Source: GCA-2688265 sp964527395 (lineage in GTDB: Archaea > Nanobdellota > Nanobdellia > Woesearchaeales > GW2011-AR9). Taken from it: a stretch of 5,839 nt of DNA. The translations under genes were made by a program, and so were the position numbers. Shown here in pieces: positions 1 through 4,817 of this stretch (position 1 is its first letter; the number at the start of each line of letters is the position of its first letter). The notes below the pieces were generated by a model that saw only the letters and a list, made by a program, of their open reading frames with translations, was not told where the DNA came from and made no database searches. Location: the NCBI GenBank assembly GCA_964527395.1, contig CAZGQD010000050.1, forward strand, positions 1-5,839, read 5' to 3'.

Positions 1-215
1 CTTTTTACAGTAATCGGGATGATTCCTGCGTTGAACTCAGCCATAGCAATTTTAACTGGGCTGTATTTTAGTTCTTCTAAGTCCTTTTCCTTCAGTTTTA
101 AAAGGAAAGGTGCTCCCATACTTAATTGAAGAGCACGTGAACCTACCATTCTAGCTTTTTCGTATTTACTAAAACTGTTTGGATCTACTGTGTCTGCTTT
201 TTTCTTTGCTGCCAT
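1..215 (-). CDS. rpoK: DNA-directed RNA polymerase subunit K (Rpb6/omega homologue), 3' end outside window
   Basis: I translated the minus strand from an ATG at 215-213; 71 codons are visible with no stop, and the gene runs off the window at base 1. The product starts MAAKKKADTVDP and then shows the RpoK/Rpb6 signature: KYEKARMVGSRALQLSMGAP (residues 18-37), a hydrophobic FLL stretch, then SPVKIAMAEF and NAGIIPITVK (about 52-71), matching the family pattern of ARALQ-MGAP followed by IA-E and G-IPI-V-R. The subunit helps assemble and stabilise archaeal RNA polymerase by clamping the large subunit, like bacterial omega. Only the last few residues should be missing, as the family ends soon after the IPI motif. 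The start lies 9 bases after the rrp42 stop, with AAGGT overlapping that stop as a modest ribosome-binding site, so it is translated from the exosome-operon mRNA. An rpoK gene directly behind rrp42 is not the usual archaeal order. Confidence 0.9.
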   Translation of the reverse strand, partial: MAAKKKADTVDPNSFSKYEKARMVGSRALQLSMGAPFLLKLKEKDLEELKYSPVKIAMAEFNAGIIPITVK

Positions 216-224
216 AGTGTTACC

Positions 225-1022
225 TTACTTTAGTTTTAGTGCTTTTTTAAAAATGCTTCGAAGCATTCCTGCCTTTTCTAGAGCAATGTCAACCATTTTG
301 TCTACATCTTCAACACTAATTGGTTCTTCTCCACCCTTTTGAAGAGCTGAGATAGTTCCTTTTTCATCAGATCCGATGATTAGTCTTGCATCATAGCACA
401 ATTCTTCTTCTGAGTTAGGGTCAACTAATAGTTTTCCACCAATCTTGTATACAGCAATAGGTACTGTCTGCTTCTTAATAGGCAATTTCTTAGTTGTTTT
501 TGACTTATAGTCAACTACACCAGTTTCAGCATCAAACTCTCTTAGAGTTGTATCATGAAGCGCTGCCAATACTGCTAAACCAGCTGCATCAAATAAGTTT
601 CCAGCATCGTTGATTGAAATGATATCTACCATAACAAACCAAGCTTTCTCGCCTTTTGTGATACATAGCTTCTTAACATCGATTGCGTGAGATTCTCTGA
701 TACCTCTATCGATTACTCTTGCAATTTCTACTGCTTTCATACCTGGAGGTCCAGATTCATACTGAGAGCTACTTAAAGGTGTTAGTTCAGCATTAACCAT
801 GATTCCACCTTCATTTGGTCTATCAGAGTATGGCTTTTCTATCCCTAATTTAACTCCAGCAAGAACAACTGTATCGCCAATTGTTACTTTTGCAAAACCT
901 TCAGCAGTTTTAACTCCGCCAGTTTCAATAGTAATTGGTCCTCGGTAATCTAATAAAGCTCTTCCGTCAAGACGTTTGCCTTCTTCAATTAATGTTAGGA
1001 TCTTCTTTTTGTTAACAATCAT
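225..1022 (-). CDS. rrp42: Archaeal exosome complex subunit Rrp42 (non-catalytic RNase PH-like)
   Basis: The 265-residue product is the Rrp42 subunit of the archaeal exosome, the phosphorolytic 3'-5' RNA-degrading complex of the cytoplasm. Three Rrp42 and three Rrp41 subunits alternate in a hexameric ring; Rrp42 itself lacks catalysis but builds the active-site interface and helps bind RNA. Visible markers are GKRLDGR (residues 15-21), ELTPLSSSQYESGPPG (79-94) followed by AVEIARVIDRGIRES (97-111), DAGNLFDAAGLAVLAAL (139-155) and VDPNSEEE (200-207); all are typical of archaeal Rrp42. Length is normal for the family (about 260-275). The ATG at 1022-1020 overlaps the rrp41 stop in an ATGA arrangement and has GGAGG 7 bases upstream inside the rrp41 coding end, so translation is probably coupled and gives the equal amounts the ring needs. 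It stops with TAA at 227-225. Confidence 0.97.
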   Translation of the reverse strand: MIVNKKKILTLIEEGKRLDGRALLDYRGPITIETGGVKTAEGFAKVTIGDTVVLAGVKLGIEKPYSDRPNEGGIMVNAELTPLSSSQYESGPPGMKAVEIARVIDRGIRESHAIDVKKLCITKGEKAWFVMVDIISINDAGNLFDAAGLAVLAALHDTTLREFDAETGVVDYKSKTTKKLPIKKQTVPIAVYKIGGKLLVDPNSEEELCYDARLIIGSDEKGTISALQKGGEEPISVEDVDKMVDIALEKAGMLRSIFKKALKLK

Positions 1023-1735
1023 TTTGATCCCTCCGCTTTTTTACTATACTTTGCTTTAAGAGCATCTTCTTGTAATTTATACACTCTAGCAGTTGCATCT
1101 TTAGCTGCGTTTAAAGCTTTGATTAGTGCTTCCTTTGAGATTTCTCCGTCCATTTGTAGCAAGGTAATCTCTTGAGTTGAGTTAACCATAGCCACAGGGA
1201 TGTCTGAAACAATAGCGTCGTAAGCTTCTTCAGCATAAGTTAAGTCAGCTACAACAGTTCCGTCAACTTCACCCATAGCAACACTAGAAACCATTTCACT
1301 CATTCTGATTCCTGCGTCTGCTAAAGCAATACTTGCTGCTGAAATTGCCGCACACCTTGTTCCTGCGTCAGTTTGAGGAAATTCTATGAAAATGTCCACA
1401 ACACTGTTAGGAAAGTCGCTTAAGTCCACAACTGGATTTAATGCCTTTGTTATAACCATAGAAATCTCTTGACTTCTACGCTTGTTCCCTGGTCTAATTC
1501 TGTCACCTGTTCCTGAGAAAGGAAGCATGTTATAGTGACACCTAATTATACCTTTTTTAGGGTTTTGCAAGAAACGTGGGTGTAAATCTCGTGGTCCGTA
1601 AACCGCTGCGTAACACTCAGTGTTTCCAATTTTAAAATATGCAGAGCCATCAGCGTTTTTGATAACGCCAGCTTTTGCAATCATTGGGCGAAGTTCATCG
1701 TTTTTTCGTCCGTCTAATCGTTTTGTATATGCCAT
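1019..1735 (-). CDS. rrp41: Archaeal exosome complex catalytic subunit Rrp41 (RNase PH-like)
   Basis: The 238-residue product is the catalytic exosome subunit, which uses inorganic phosphate to remove nucleotides from RNA 3' ends and can also add A-rich tails. RNase PH-fold motifs are in order: KRLDGRKNDELRP (residues 5-17), ECYAAVYGPRDLHP (40-53), RCHYNMLPFS (65-74), the RNA/phosphate-binding KRRSQEIS (85-92), and QTDAGTRCAAISAASIALADAG (121-142) with the phosphate-binding GTR. The metal-binding region runs from D164 (DLTYAEEAYDAIVSDIP, 164-180). The first acidic residue is there, but where archaeal Rrp41, RNase PH and PNPase normally have a second Asp six residues on, this protein has E170, and the next segment is two residues longer than usual. 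Length fits the family (about 235-250). The start has GGAG about 10 bases upstream. A 141-base gap with hairpins separates it from rrp4; its stop overlaps the rrp42 start. Confidence 0.97.
   Translation of the reverse strand: MAYTKRLDGRKNDELRPMIAKAGVIKNADGSAYFKIGNTECYAAVYGPRDLHPRFLQNPKKGIIRCHYNMLPFSGTGDRIRPGNKRRSQEISMVITKALNPVVDLSDFPNSVVDIFIEFPQTDAGTRCAAISAASIALADAGIRMSEMVSSVAMGEVDGTVVADLTYAEEAYDAIVSDIPVAMVNSTQEITLLQMDGEISKEALIKALNAAKDATARVYKLQEDALKAKYSKKAEGSK
1030..1034 (-). promoter_or_regulatory. Shine-Dalgarno motif of rrp42 inside rrp41
   Basis: The minus strand reads GGAGG here, 7 bases before the rrp42 ATG and within the last codons of rrp41. It fixes the rrp42 start at 1022 and, with the 4-base overlap, supports coupled translation of the two ring subunits. 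Confidence 0.8.
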
Positions 1736-1745
1736 AATTAAAAAT

Positions 1746-1749
1746 CTCC
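1746..1749 (-). promoter_or_regulatory. Shine-Dalgarno motif of rrp41
   Basis: The minus strand reads GGAG (within CGGAGAT) 10 bases before the rrp41 ATG at 1735-1733. The spacing is slightly long, but no better site or alternative start is nearby, and the protein starts where the family does. Confidence 0.6.
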
Positions 1750-1775
1750 GTATTTTTCATTTGGCGCCTGAAAAT

Positions 1776-1846
1776 TCCTAATTCACAAGAAATTCTTTGA
1801 ATTTCTGTGTGCTAGAAAACTATTTTAGTTTTCTAAGAATTCAAGG
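1776..1846 (-). other. Structured intercistronic segment with paired hairpins between rrp4 and rrp41
   Basis: The 141-base rrp4-rrp41 gap holds two adjacent inverted repeats. One has arms at 1784-1794 and 1800-1809 (10 pairs, one bulged A, 5-base loop). The other is perfect: TAGAAAACT at 1813-1821 against AGTTTTCTA at 1827-1835, loop ATTTT. Outside them TCCT plus AATT (1776-1783) can pair with AATT plus AGGA (1839-1846) with a 2-base bulge, which would close both hairpins into a three-way junction. No T-run of 5 or more on the minus strand follows until just before the rrp41 start, so this does not look like a terminator. Exosome cistrons in this superoperon are commonly tightly packed; a processing or mRNA-stability role is inference. 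A 6-codon open frame on the minus strand starting near 1852 also lies here but has a poor ribosome-binding site. Confidence 0.55.
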
Positions 1847-1876
1847 ATGCCATTTTTATTGTAATTCTCCAAATAT

Positions 1877-2671
1877 TTATTCTTTGCTAGCTTCTAATTT
1901 CGAGCTTTGCTCTCTTGATTTGGCTCTTTCATCACCAAATTTTGTAGCTTTTTCTTGGCTTTGTTCACTTGATTCTGCTGGAGCCTTTAGTCCTTTTTCT
2001 TTAAGAAAAGCCTCTACTTCTTCAGTTAAACCTTGCTTGTGTGCATTAGCTTCAATCATTCTGATAGCTTCTAGTGCAACTAATTCAGCTTCTGGTTTTC
2101 CTGCGATCATAACAAAACCGTTTTGTCCTACCACAATTGATGTTTGTGTGTATCTTTTTAGCATACCAATCATGCTTCCACGTTTTCCGATCAATCTTGG
2201 AACTTTCATTGGGTTTACTGTAATTACACGTCCTTTGTTAATCTTAAACAGACCTGGTTCTCTTAAAGTTAAGTCAATTAAGTTCTGTGAAGTTACGTTG
2301 GTTATTTTTGTTACAACATAATCTCCAATCGCTAGAATTGTTGATAGGTCTTCTCCTTTTGGAATAAACCTATTTGATGCATCTTTTACAGATAGCATTG
2401 CTGTATAAGCAGTTCCTGTTCTAATACGCCAACCTGAGAAAGCAATATCTTGGACTTTTCCAATAATTATGTCTCCTGCTGTTGGTAAGTATGGCCCTGA
2501 TAGAGGGGTTACTTTTATTACTCGGCCTTTAACGTTAGCTAATCCAAGTACTTTTGAGAGAATCTTTTCTTCATCTCTATATGTTTCATCTCCTGGTAGA
2601 TAATCCATGCCTTTTGCAAGGACTTGTCCAGGAACGACAACTTCTTTATGTTCTACTTTTACGTTTGTCAT
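1877..2671 (-). CDS. rrp4: Archaeal exosome RNA-binding cap subunit Rrp4 (S1 and KH domains)
   Basis: The 264-residue product is Rrp4, one of the proteins that form the trimeric cap on the Rrp41/Rrp42 ring, bind RNA and feed it to the central pore. Three domains can be seen: an N-terminal domain (about 1-62) with VVVPGQVL and a PGDETYRDEEKI stretch; an S1 domain (about 65-137) from AGDIIIGKVQDI through GDYVVTKITNV to LTLREPG; and a KH domain (about 145-210) with NPMKVPRLIGKRG, whose GKRG (162-165) is the GxxG nucleic-acid loop. Residues 225-264 form a charged, Ser/Glu/Lys-rich tail, likely disordered, which makes the protein somewhat longer than many archaeal Rrp4s. The ATG has AAAGGT about 7 bases upstream. 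The gene follows SBDS after an unusual 598-base gap and precedes rrp41. Rrp4 rather than Csl4 is indicated by the KH domain in place of a zinc ribbon. Confidence 0.96.
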   Translation of the reverse strand: MTNVKVEHKEVVVPGQVLAKGMDYLPGDETYRDEEKILSKVLGLANVKGRVIKVTPLSGPYLPTAGDIIIGKVQDIAFSGWRIRTGTAYTAMLSVKDASNRFIPKGEDLSTILAIGDYVVTKITNVTSQNLIDLTLREPGLFKINKGRVITVNPMKVPRLIGKRGSMIGMLKRYTQTSIVVGQNGFVMIAGKPEAELVALEAIRMIEANAHKQGLTEEVEAFLKEKGLKAPAESSEQSQEKATKFGDERAKSREQSSKLEASKE

Positions 2672-2678
2672 ATTCTTT

Positions 2679-2684
2679 ACCTTT
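2679..2684 (-). promoter_or_regulatory. Shine-Dalgarno motif of rrp4
   Basis: The minus strand reads AAAGGT about 7 bases before the rrp4 ATG (2671-2669), confirming that start. Further upstream on this strand the DNA is A/T-rich (for example CGATAAATG around 2724-2732), which could serve as a weak promoter, but I see no convincing TATA box. Confidence 0.6.
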
Positions 2685-2765
2685 TATTATTTATTTAAGT
2701 TTAATTTCAACACTATTTTCACATTTATCGACTGCAACTAAGTTACAAGCAACTCATGCTCCACA

Positions 2766-2964
2766 AAGGAAAATTACAGTGTCTCTACAGGTGTCCGCGA
2801 TCACTTCGTTCTCTTGGGACTTGGTTCGTATACTCACCAAGGGTTGGTGGGTGGGACGGGAACATCCTCACATAAAACCGAAATCGGCTATTTTTCAAGC
2901 TTGACTTGGAAAATACAAAAGCCGAATTTTGACTTCGCTCCGCTCTGACACTGTTATTTTTCTT
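2766..2964 (+). ncRNA. Candidate structured RNA 'A' closed by an 18-position helix (family not recognised)
   Basis: This segment of the SBDS-rrp4 gap is richer in G+C than its flanks. Its ends pair over 18 positions: AAGGAAAATTACAGTGTC (2766-2783) with 2947-2964, with 16 Watson-Crick pairs, one G-U (2769/2961) and one T-T mismatch (2775/2955). Inside are a hairpin with arms 2884-2899 and 2905-2915 plus 2921-2925 (16 pairs, CTTGA loop, 5-base bulge), a hairpin CACCAA-GGG-TTGGTG at 2835-2849, a competing stem CTTGGT (2820-2825) with ACCAAG (2836-2841), and GTGGGA (2851-2856) with TCC-T-CAC (2865-2871). The G-U pairs at 2769/2961, 2895/2909 and 2834/2850 become A-C mismatches on the minus strand, so the plus strand is favoured; T-runs follow on that strand. 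I see no RNase P, SRP, tRNA or 5S signatures. A MITE-like element with terminal inverted repeats is the main alternative; no target duplication is obvious. Confidence 0.45.
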
Positions 2965-3045
2965 GTATAGTATTGATTTTTTTAGTTTGATTTGTTATTT
3001 TGTTATTATTTTTTGTTTGTTTTGCTTGTTTTTTCTCTTCTTTTA
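2965..3045 (+). terminator. T-rich tract after element A
   Basis: The plus strand is nearly all T and G here, with runs T7 (2977-2983), T6 (3009-3014) and T6 (3029-3034). Archaeal transcription stops at oligo-T tracts, so this could end a plus-strand transcript of element A. On the minus strand it is an A/C-rich linker with no termination signal. The skew could also be compositional; the terminator reading depends on element A being transcribed from the plus strand. Confidence 0.35.
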
Positions 3046-3049
3046 TACC

Positions 3050-3208
3050 GCACTATCAGACTTAACCTCAAGCATAGCTTTCGGAACTTGGTTAATCACC
3101 AAGTACTGCAAGCGTGTCCACTTCGCTGTGATTTTGCTCCTTTTAGTCACAAAATGCTCGTTGCTAGTTTAACTTCCCTTTATGGGATTGCCAGTGAGTG
3201 GATAGTGC
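3050..3208. ncRNA. Candidate structured element 'B' closed by an 8-bp inverted repeat
   Basis: GCACTATC (3050-3057) and GATAGTGC (3201-3208) are perfect inverted repeats that would close a 159-base segment. Inside are AAGC-ATA-GCTT (3070-3080), a 7-bp hairpin ACTTGGT (3086-3092) with ACCAAGT (3098-3104) and loop TAATC, AGCG/CGCT around 3111-3127, TGTGA (3128-3132) with TCACA (3147-3151), and TCCC (3175-3178) with GGGA (3184-3187). Several modules resemble element A: the CTTGGTT...TCACCAAG hairpin, GTGTCC...ACTTCG, ACTTCGCT, and CTGTTATT at the right edge. No reading frame here has coding character or a ribosome-binding site. It may be a second, diverged copy of the same element or part of the SBDS-rrp4 mRNA. 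The pairing does not decide the strand. T-runs follow on the plus strand at 3227-3231 and 3240-3245. Confidence 0.35.
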
Positions 3209-3269
3209 TGTTATTGTTGAATTTGATTTTTGAGTATTATTTTTTGTTTTATGTTGAGTATTTTGTTGT

Positions 3270-3962
3270 TTATTCTTCTCTAACGTCAATACTAGCATCC
3301 CCACTAGTGATACCGTTGATTTTGTCAATTATTTCTGGAACTAATCCAGCTGGAGCTTCAACTAAGACTGCCCAATTACCTTGGTTAGTCCATTCTTCTT
3401 TTTTCATGGTTAGTTCGCTTCTTATGTAATTACCTAGCTTGCCAACATGTTGTGCTGAAGCTTGAATGTAAAGAGTTTTAGTGGAAATTTTGATTGGAAG
3501 AATTGGTCTTAATTGTTTAATAATGTCATCGAACTGCTGATCTACAGTTTGGTGGTCTTTCAAATGGACTTTTGCTTGCTGTAATGCTGCTTTTATTCTA
3601 GTTCTTGGGTGTGGCAAGTCTGTTTTAGGATCAGTTGCTAAAGAATGGATCTTTGTGATCAATTTGTTAAGTTTTTGTTGTTTTTCTTGCGCTCTGTGCT
3701 TTGCAGTTAATTGGATTTCTCCTTCGTTGATGATTATTTTGGCAATTTCATCTGAATTTGTAGTGTTGAAAGCTGCTTCAAGCTCATTGTTTGAGGCTTT
3801 TAGACCTTTTTTAGCATCTGTAAAAATGTCATCTGCTTCTAGAACCTGGTTTAGACTATCAATTTTGCCGTTTTTGAAGTCCAGAGCATTGTCTGGGTTA
3901 ATTACGATCTCAAAATTGTTCTTATTTCTCTTTATTTTTGCTAGAATAATGTTATTACTCAT
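3270..3962 (-). CDS. Ribosome maturation protein SBDS/Sdo1 homologue
   Basis: The 230-residue product is the archaeal orthologue of SBDS (Sdo1). In eukaryotes this protein works with EFL1 to release the anti-association factor eIF6 from the large ribosomal subunit; the archaeal role is presumed to be ribosome maturation. Three domains fit: an N-terminal FYSH domain (about 1-86) with NPDNALDFKNGK and DAKKGLKAS (49-57); a central helical domain from GEIQLTA (81-87) through LPHPRTRIKAAL (117-127) to LRPILPI (151-157); and a C-terminal ferredoxin-like domain (161-230) with KKEEWTNQGNWAVLVEAPAG. The frame stays open upstream to a TTG at 4013, but the ATG at 3962-3960 is chosen because GAGG lies 6 bases upstream and the protein then starts where the family starts. 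It leads the SBDS-rrp4-rrp41-rrp42-rpoK cluster and diverges from the NUDIX gene. No T-run of 5 or more follows on its strand, so read-through to rrp4 is plausible. Confidence 0.96.
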   Translation of the reverse strand: MSNNIILAKIKRNKNNFEIVINPDNALDFKNGKIDSLNQVLEADDIFTDAKKGLKASNNELEAAFNTTNSDEIAKIIINEGEIQLTAKHRAQEKQQKLNKLITKIHSLATDPKTDLPHPRTRIKAALQQAKVHLKDHQTVDQQFDDIIKQLRPILPIKISTKTLYIQASAQHVGKLGNYIRSELTMKKEEWTNQGNWAVLVEAPAGLVPEIIDKINGITSGDASIDVREE

Positions 3963-3968
3963 TTGATT

Positions 3969-3972
3969 CCTC
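3969..3972 (-). promoter_or_regulatory. Shine-Dalgarno motif that decides the SBDS start
   Basis: The minus strand reads AGAGGAATCAA before the ATG at 3962, which puts GAGG 6 bases upstream. The longer frame would begin with TTG at 4013, only a few bases from the TATA-like box and without such a site, so the shorter form is preferred. Confidence 0.8.
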
Positions 3973-4018
3973 TTAATTCTTAATCTTTCTCTCTTACTTA
4001 AGCTTAGAAACAAGATTC

Positions 4019-4027
4019 ATTTAAAAA
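4019..4027 (-). promoter_or_regulatory. Probable TATA box for the SBDS-exosome operon
   Basis: The minus strand reads TTTTTAAAT, preceded by GCAAGC. It lies 57 bases upstream of the SBDS ATG. Archaeal transcription usually starts about 25 bases downstream of the TATA box, giving a leader of roughly 30 bases that includes the ribosome-binding site. No experimental start is known to me. Confidence 0.5.
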
Positions 4028-4085
4028 GCTTGCGCCTTGGAAATGCTTATTTGTGTGTGTTATGTGTGCTTCTAGTTGCAAAATG

Positions 4086-4094
4086 TTTATAATA
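4086..4094 (+). promoter_or_regulatory. Probable TATA box for the NUDIX gene
   Basis: The plus strand reads TTTATAATA 48 bases before the chosen ATG at 4142. A start about 25 bases downstream leaves a short leader with the GGAG motif. This box lies inside the longer open frame that begins with TTG at 4076, which argues against that longer start. Between it and the SBDS TATA box is a short GT-rich stretch (4052-4068). Confidence 0.5.
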
Positions 4095-4132
4095 AGTTAT
4101 TTTCTGAAAAAATTGTGGTAGAAGTAGATAAA

Positions 4133-4136
4133 GGAG
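4133..4136 (+). promoter_or_regulatory. Shine-Dalgarno motif that decides the NUDIX start
   Basis: AAAGGAG ends at 4136, 5 bases before the ATG at 4142. This is the only good ribosome-binding site near the 5' end of the frame and sets the start 22 codons inside the longest open frame. Confidence 0.8.
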
Positions 4137-4141
4137 TAGAA

Positions 4142-4798
4142 ATGCTTGAAGTTTATGATATGCAAGAAGATTTTGTCAAAGTTGCTCCAAGAAAAGAAGT
4201 TTATAAAGAAATTGAGAGACAATATAGGGAAAATGGGGAAATATCTTGGCAAGTTAGAACTGTTAGAGCCCTAATTATGAACTCTAGAGGGAGAATTCTA
4301 CTGCAAAAACGTAGCGAGGATAAAAAATATAATCCTGGTTTGTATGATAAAACACTTGGTGGGCACTGTACACATAGACAAAAATCAAACTTAGCATTAA
4401 TTGCAGAATTGGCAGAAGAATTAGAGGCACCAGGTTTTGTATGTGAGAGTTCAGATTTCTTGTATAATCTACGTCATGTTAATTTAAGAGTAATTGGACT
4501 TTTCAGAGATTTAGGATATCAATCAGGGTGGATTTCTAAAAGAAAAGGTAATCCTAATCGAGGAACTTCTGATATGGATCAGCCGTTAATGAATCATTTT
4601 TATTTTGGAGTTTATAATGGAAGATTTAGTTGGGCGGATTCAGAAGTGAGAGGAATGGATTCTTTCACACTTGATGAATTAACAGATACCTTGGAAAAAA
4701 AGCCAGATTTGTTCACACCAGATATGCAGGTAATGCTTCCAATGTATAAGCCACATATTGAAGCTGTTCTTAGAAGATTTAGTATTGATTATAATTAG
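4142..4798 (+). CDS. NUDIX hydrolase superfamily protein, substrate unknown
   Basis: The 218-residue product has a NUDIX fold; these enzymes cleave nucleoside diphosphates linked to another group, using metal held by glutamates of the NUDIX box. The sequence has the family layout: EVYD...VAPRKEVYKEI near the N-terminus, VRALIMNSRGRILLQKRS (41-58), then NPGLYDKTLGGH (64-75) and the box itself (74-96). Relative to the consensus Gx5Ex7REUXEExGU, the first Glu is Q80, the Arg is A88 and the Gly is E95, but the metal-binding core E89, E92 and E93 is intact. The GLYDKTLGGH lead-in and PRKEV motif resemble the YfcD/isopentenyl-diphosphate-isomerase-like branch, yet the isomerase Cys is not in the expected position, so that activity is not supported. 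It is the only plus-strand gene, sits between psmA and SBDS, and has its own promoter. Codon use is A/T-rich like its neighbours, with no sign of recent transfer. Confidence 0.9.
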   Translation: MLEVYDMQEDFVKVAPRKEVYKEIERQYRENGEISWQVRTVRALIMNSRGRILLQKRSEDKKYNPGLYDKTLGGHCTHRQKSNLALIAELAEELEAPGFVCESSDFLYNLRHVNLRVIGLFRDLGYQSGWISKRKGNPNRGTSDMDQPLMNHFYFGVYNGRFSWADSEVRGMDSFTLDELTDTLEKKPDLFTPDMQVMLPMYKPHIEAVLRRFSIDYN

Positions 4799-4801
4799 AA
4801 A

Positions 4802-4815
4802 TTTTTTATTCTTTG
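4802..4815 (+). terminator. Oligo-T terminator after the NUDIX gene
   Basis: Four bases after the TAA... frame end (stop TAG at 4796-4798) the plus strand has T6 at 4802-4807 followed by ATTCTTT, a typical archaeal T-tract stop. It precedes the stem of element C. Confidence 0.55.
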
Positions 4816-4817
4816 AT

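Noticed and set aside
1797..2321. Open frame of 174 codons on the plus strand
   Set aside because: It lies opposite rrp4, has no ribosome-binding site and no family resemblance; it is a shadow of the real gene on the other strand.
2815..2841. tRNA-like T-arm (GGTTCG...) in element A
   Set aside because: The loop and stem do not fit a T-arm, and no acceptor stem, D-arm or anticodon arm can be drawn around it.
2554..2904. Open frame of 116 codons on the plus strand
   Set aside because: It crosses from the rrp4 antisense strand into element A, has no plausible start context and its protein has no recognisable features.
2766..2964. Element A as a minimal RNase P RNA or SRP RNA
   Set aside because: I could not find the conserved GAGGAAAGTC/ACAGAA blocks of RNase P RNA or the helix 8 motif of SRP RNA on either strand.
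2963..3429. Two overlapping plus-strand frames that look like hydrophobic, membrane-type peptides
   Set aside because: The hydrophobicity comes from the T-rich tract (TTT, TTG and ATT codons). Both frames run through element B, one into the SBDS antisense strand, and neither has a Shine-Dalgarno motif.
3655..3966. Open frame of 103 codons on the plus strand opposite SBDS
   Set aside because: It is antisense to a well-supported gene and has no ribosome-binding site or homology that I can see.
3997..4031. Two AAGCTT palindromes around the SBDS promoter as possible operator sites
   Set aside because: They are short, differ in flanks and are expected by chance in AT-rich DNA; there is no regulator nearby to link them to.
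4076..4141. N-terminal extension of the NUDIX protein from a TTG start
   Set aside because: There is no ribosome-binding site before it, the probable TATA box lies inside it, and GGAG sits at the right distance from the ATG at 4142.
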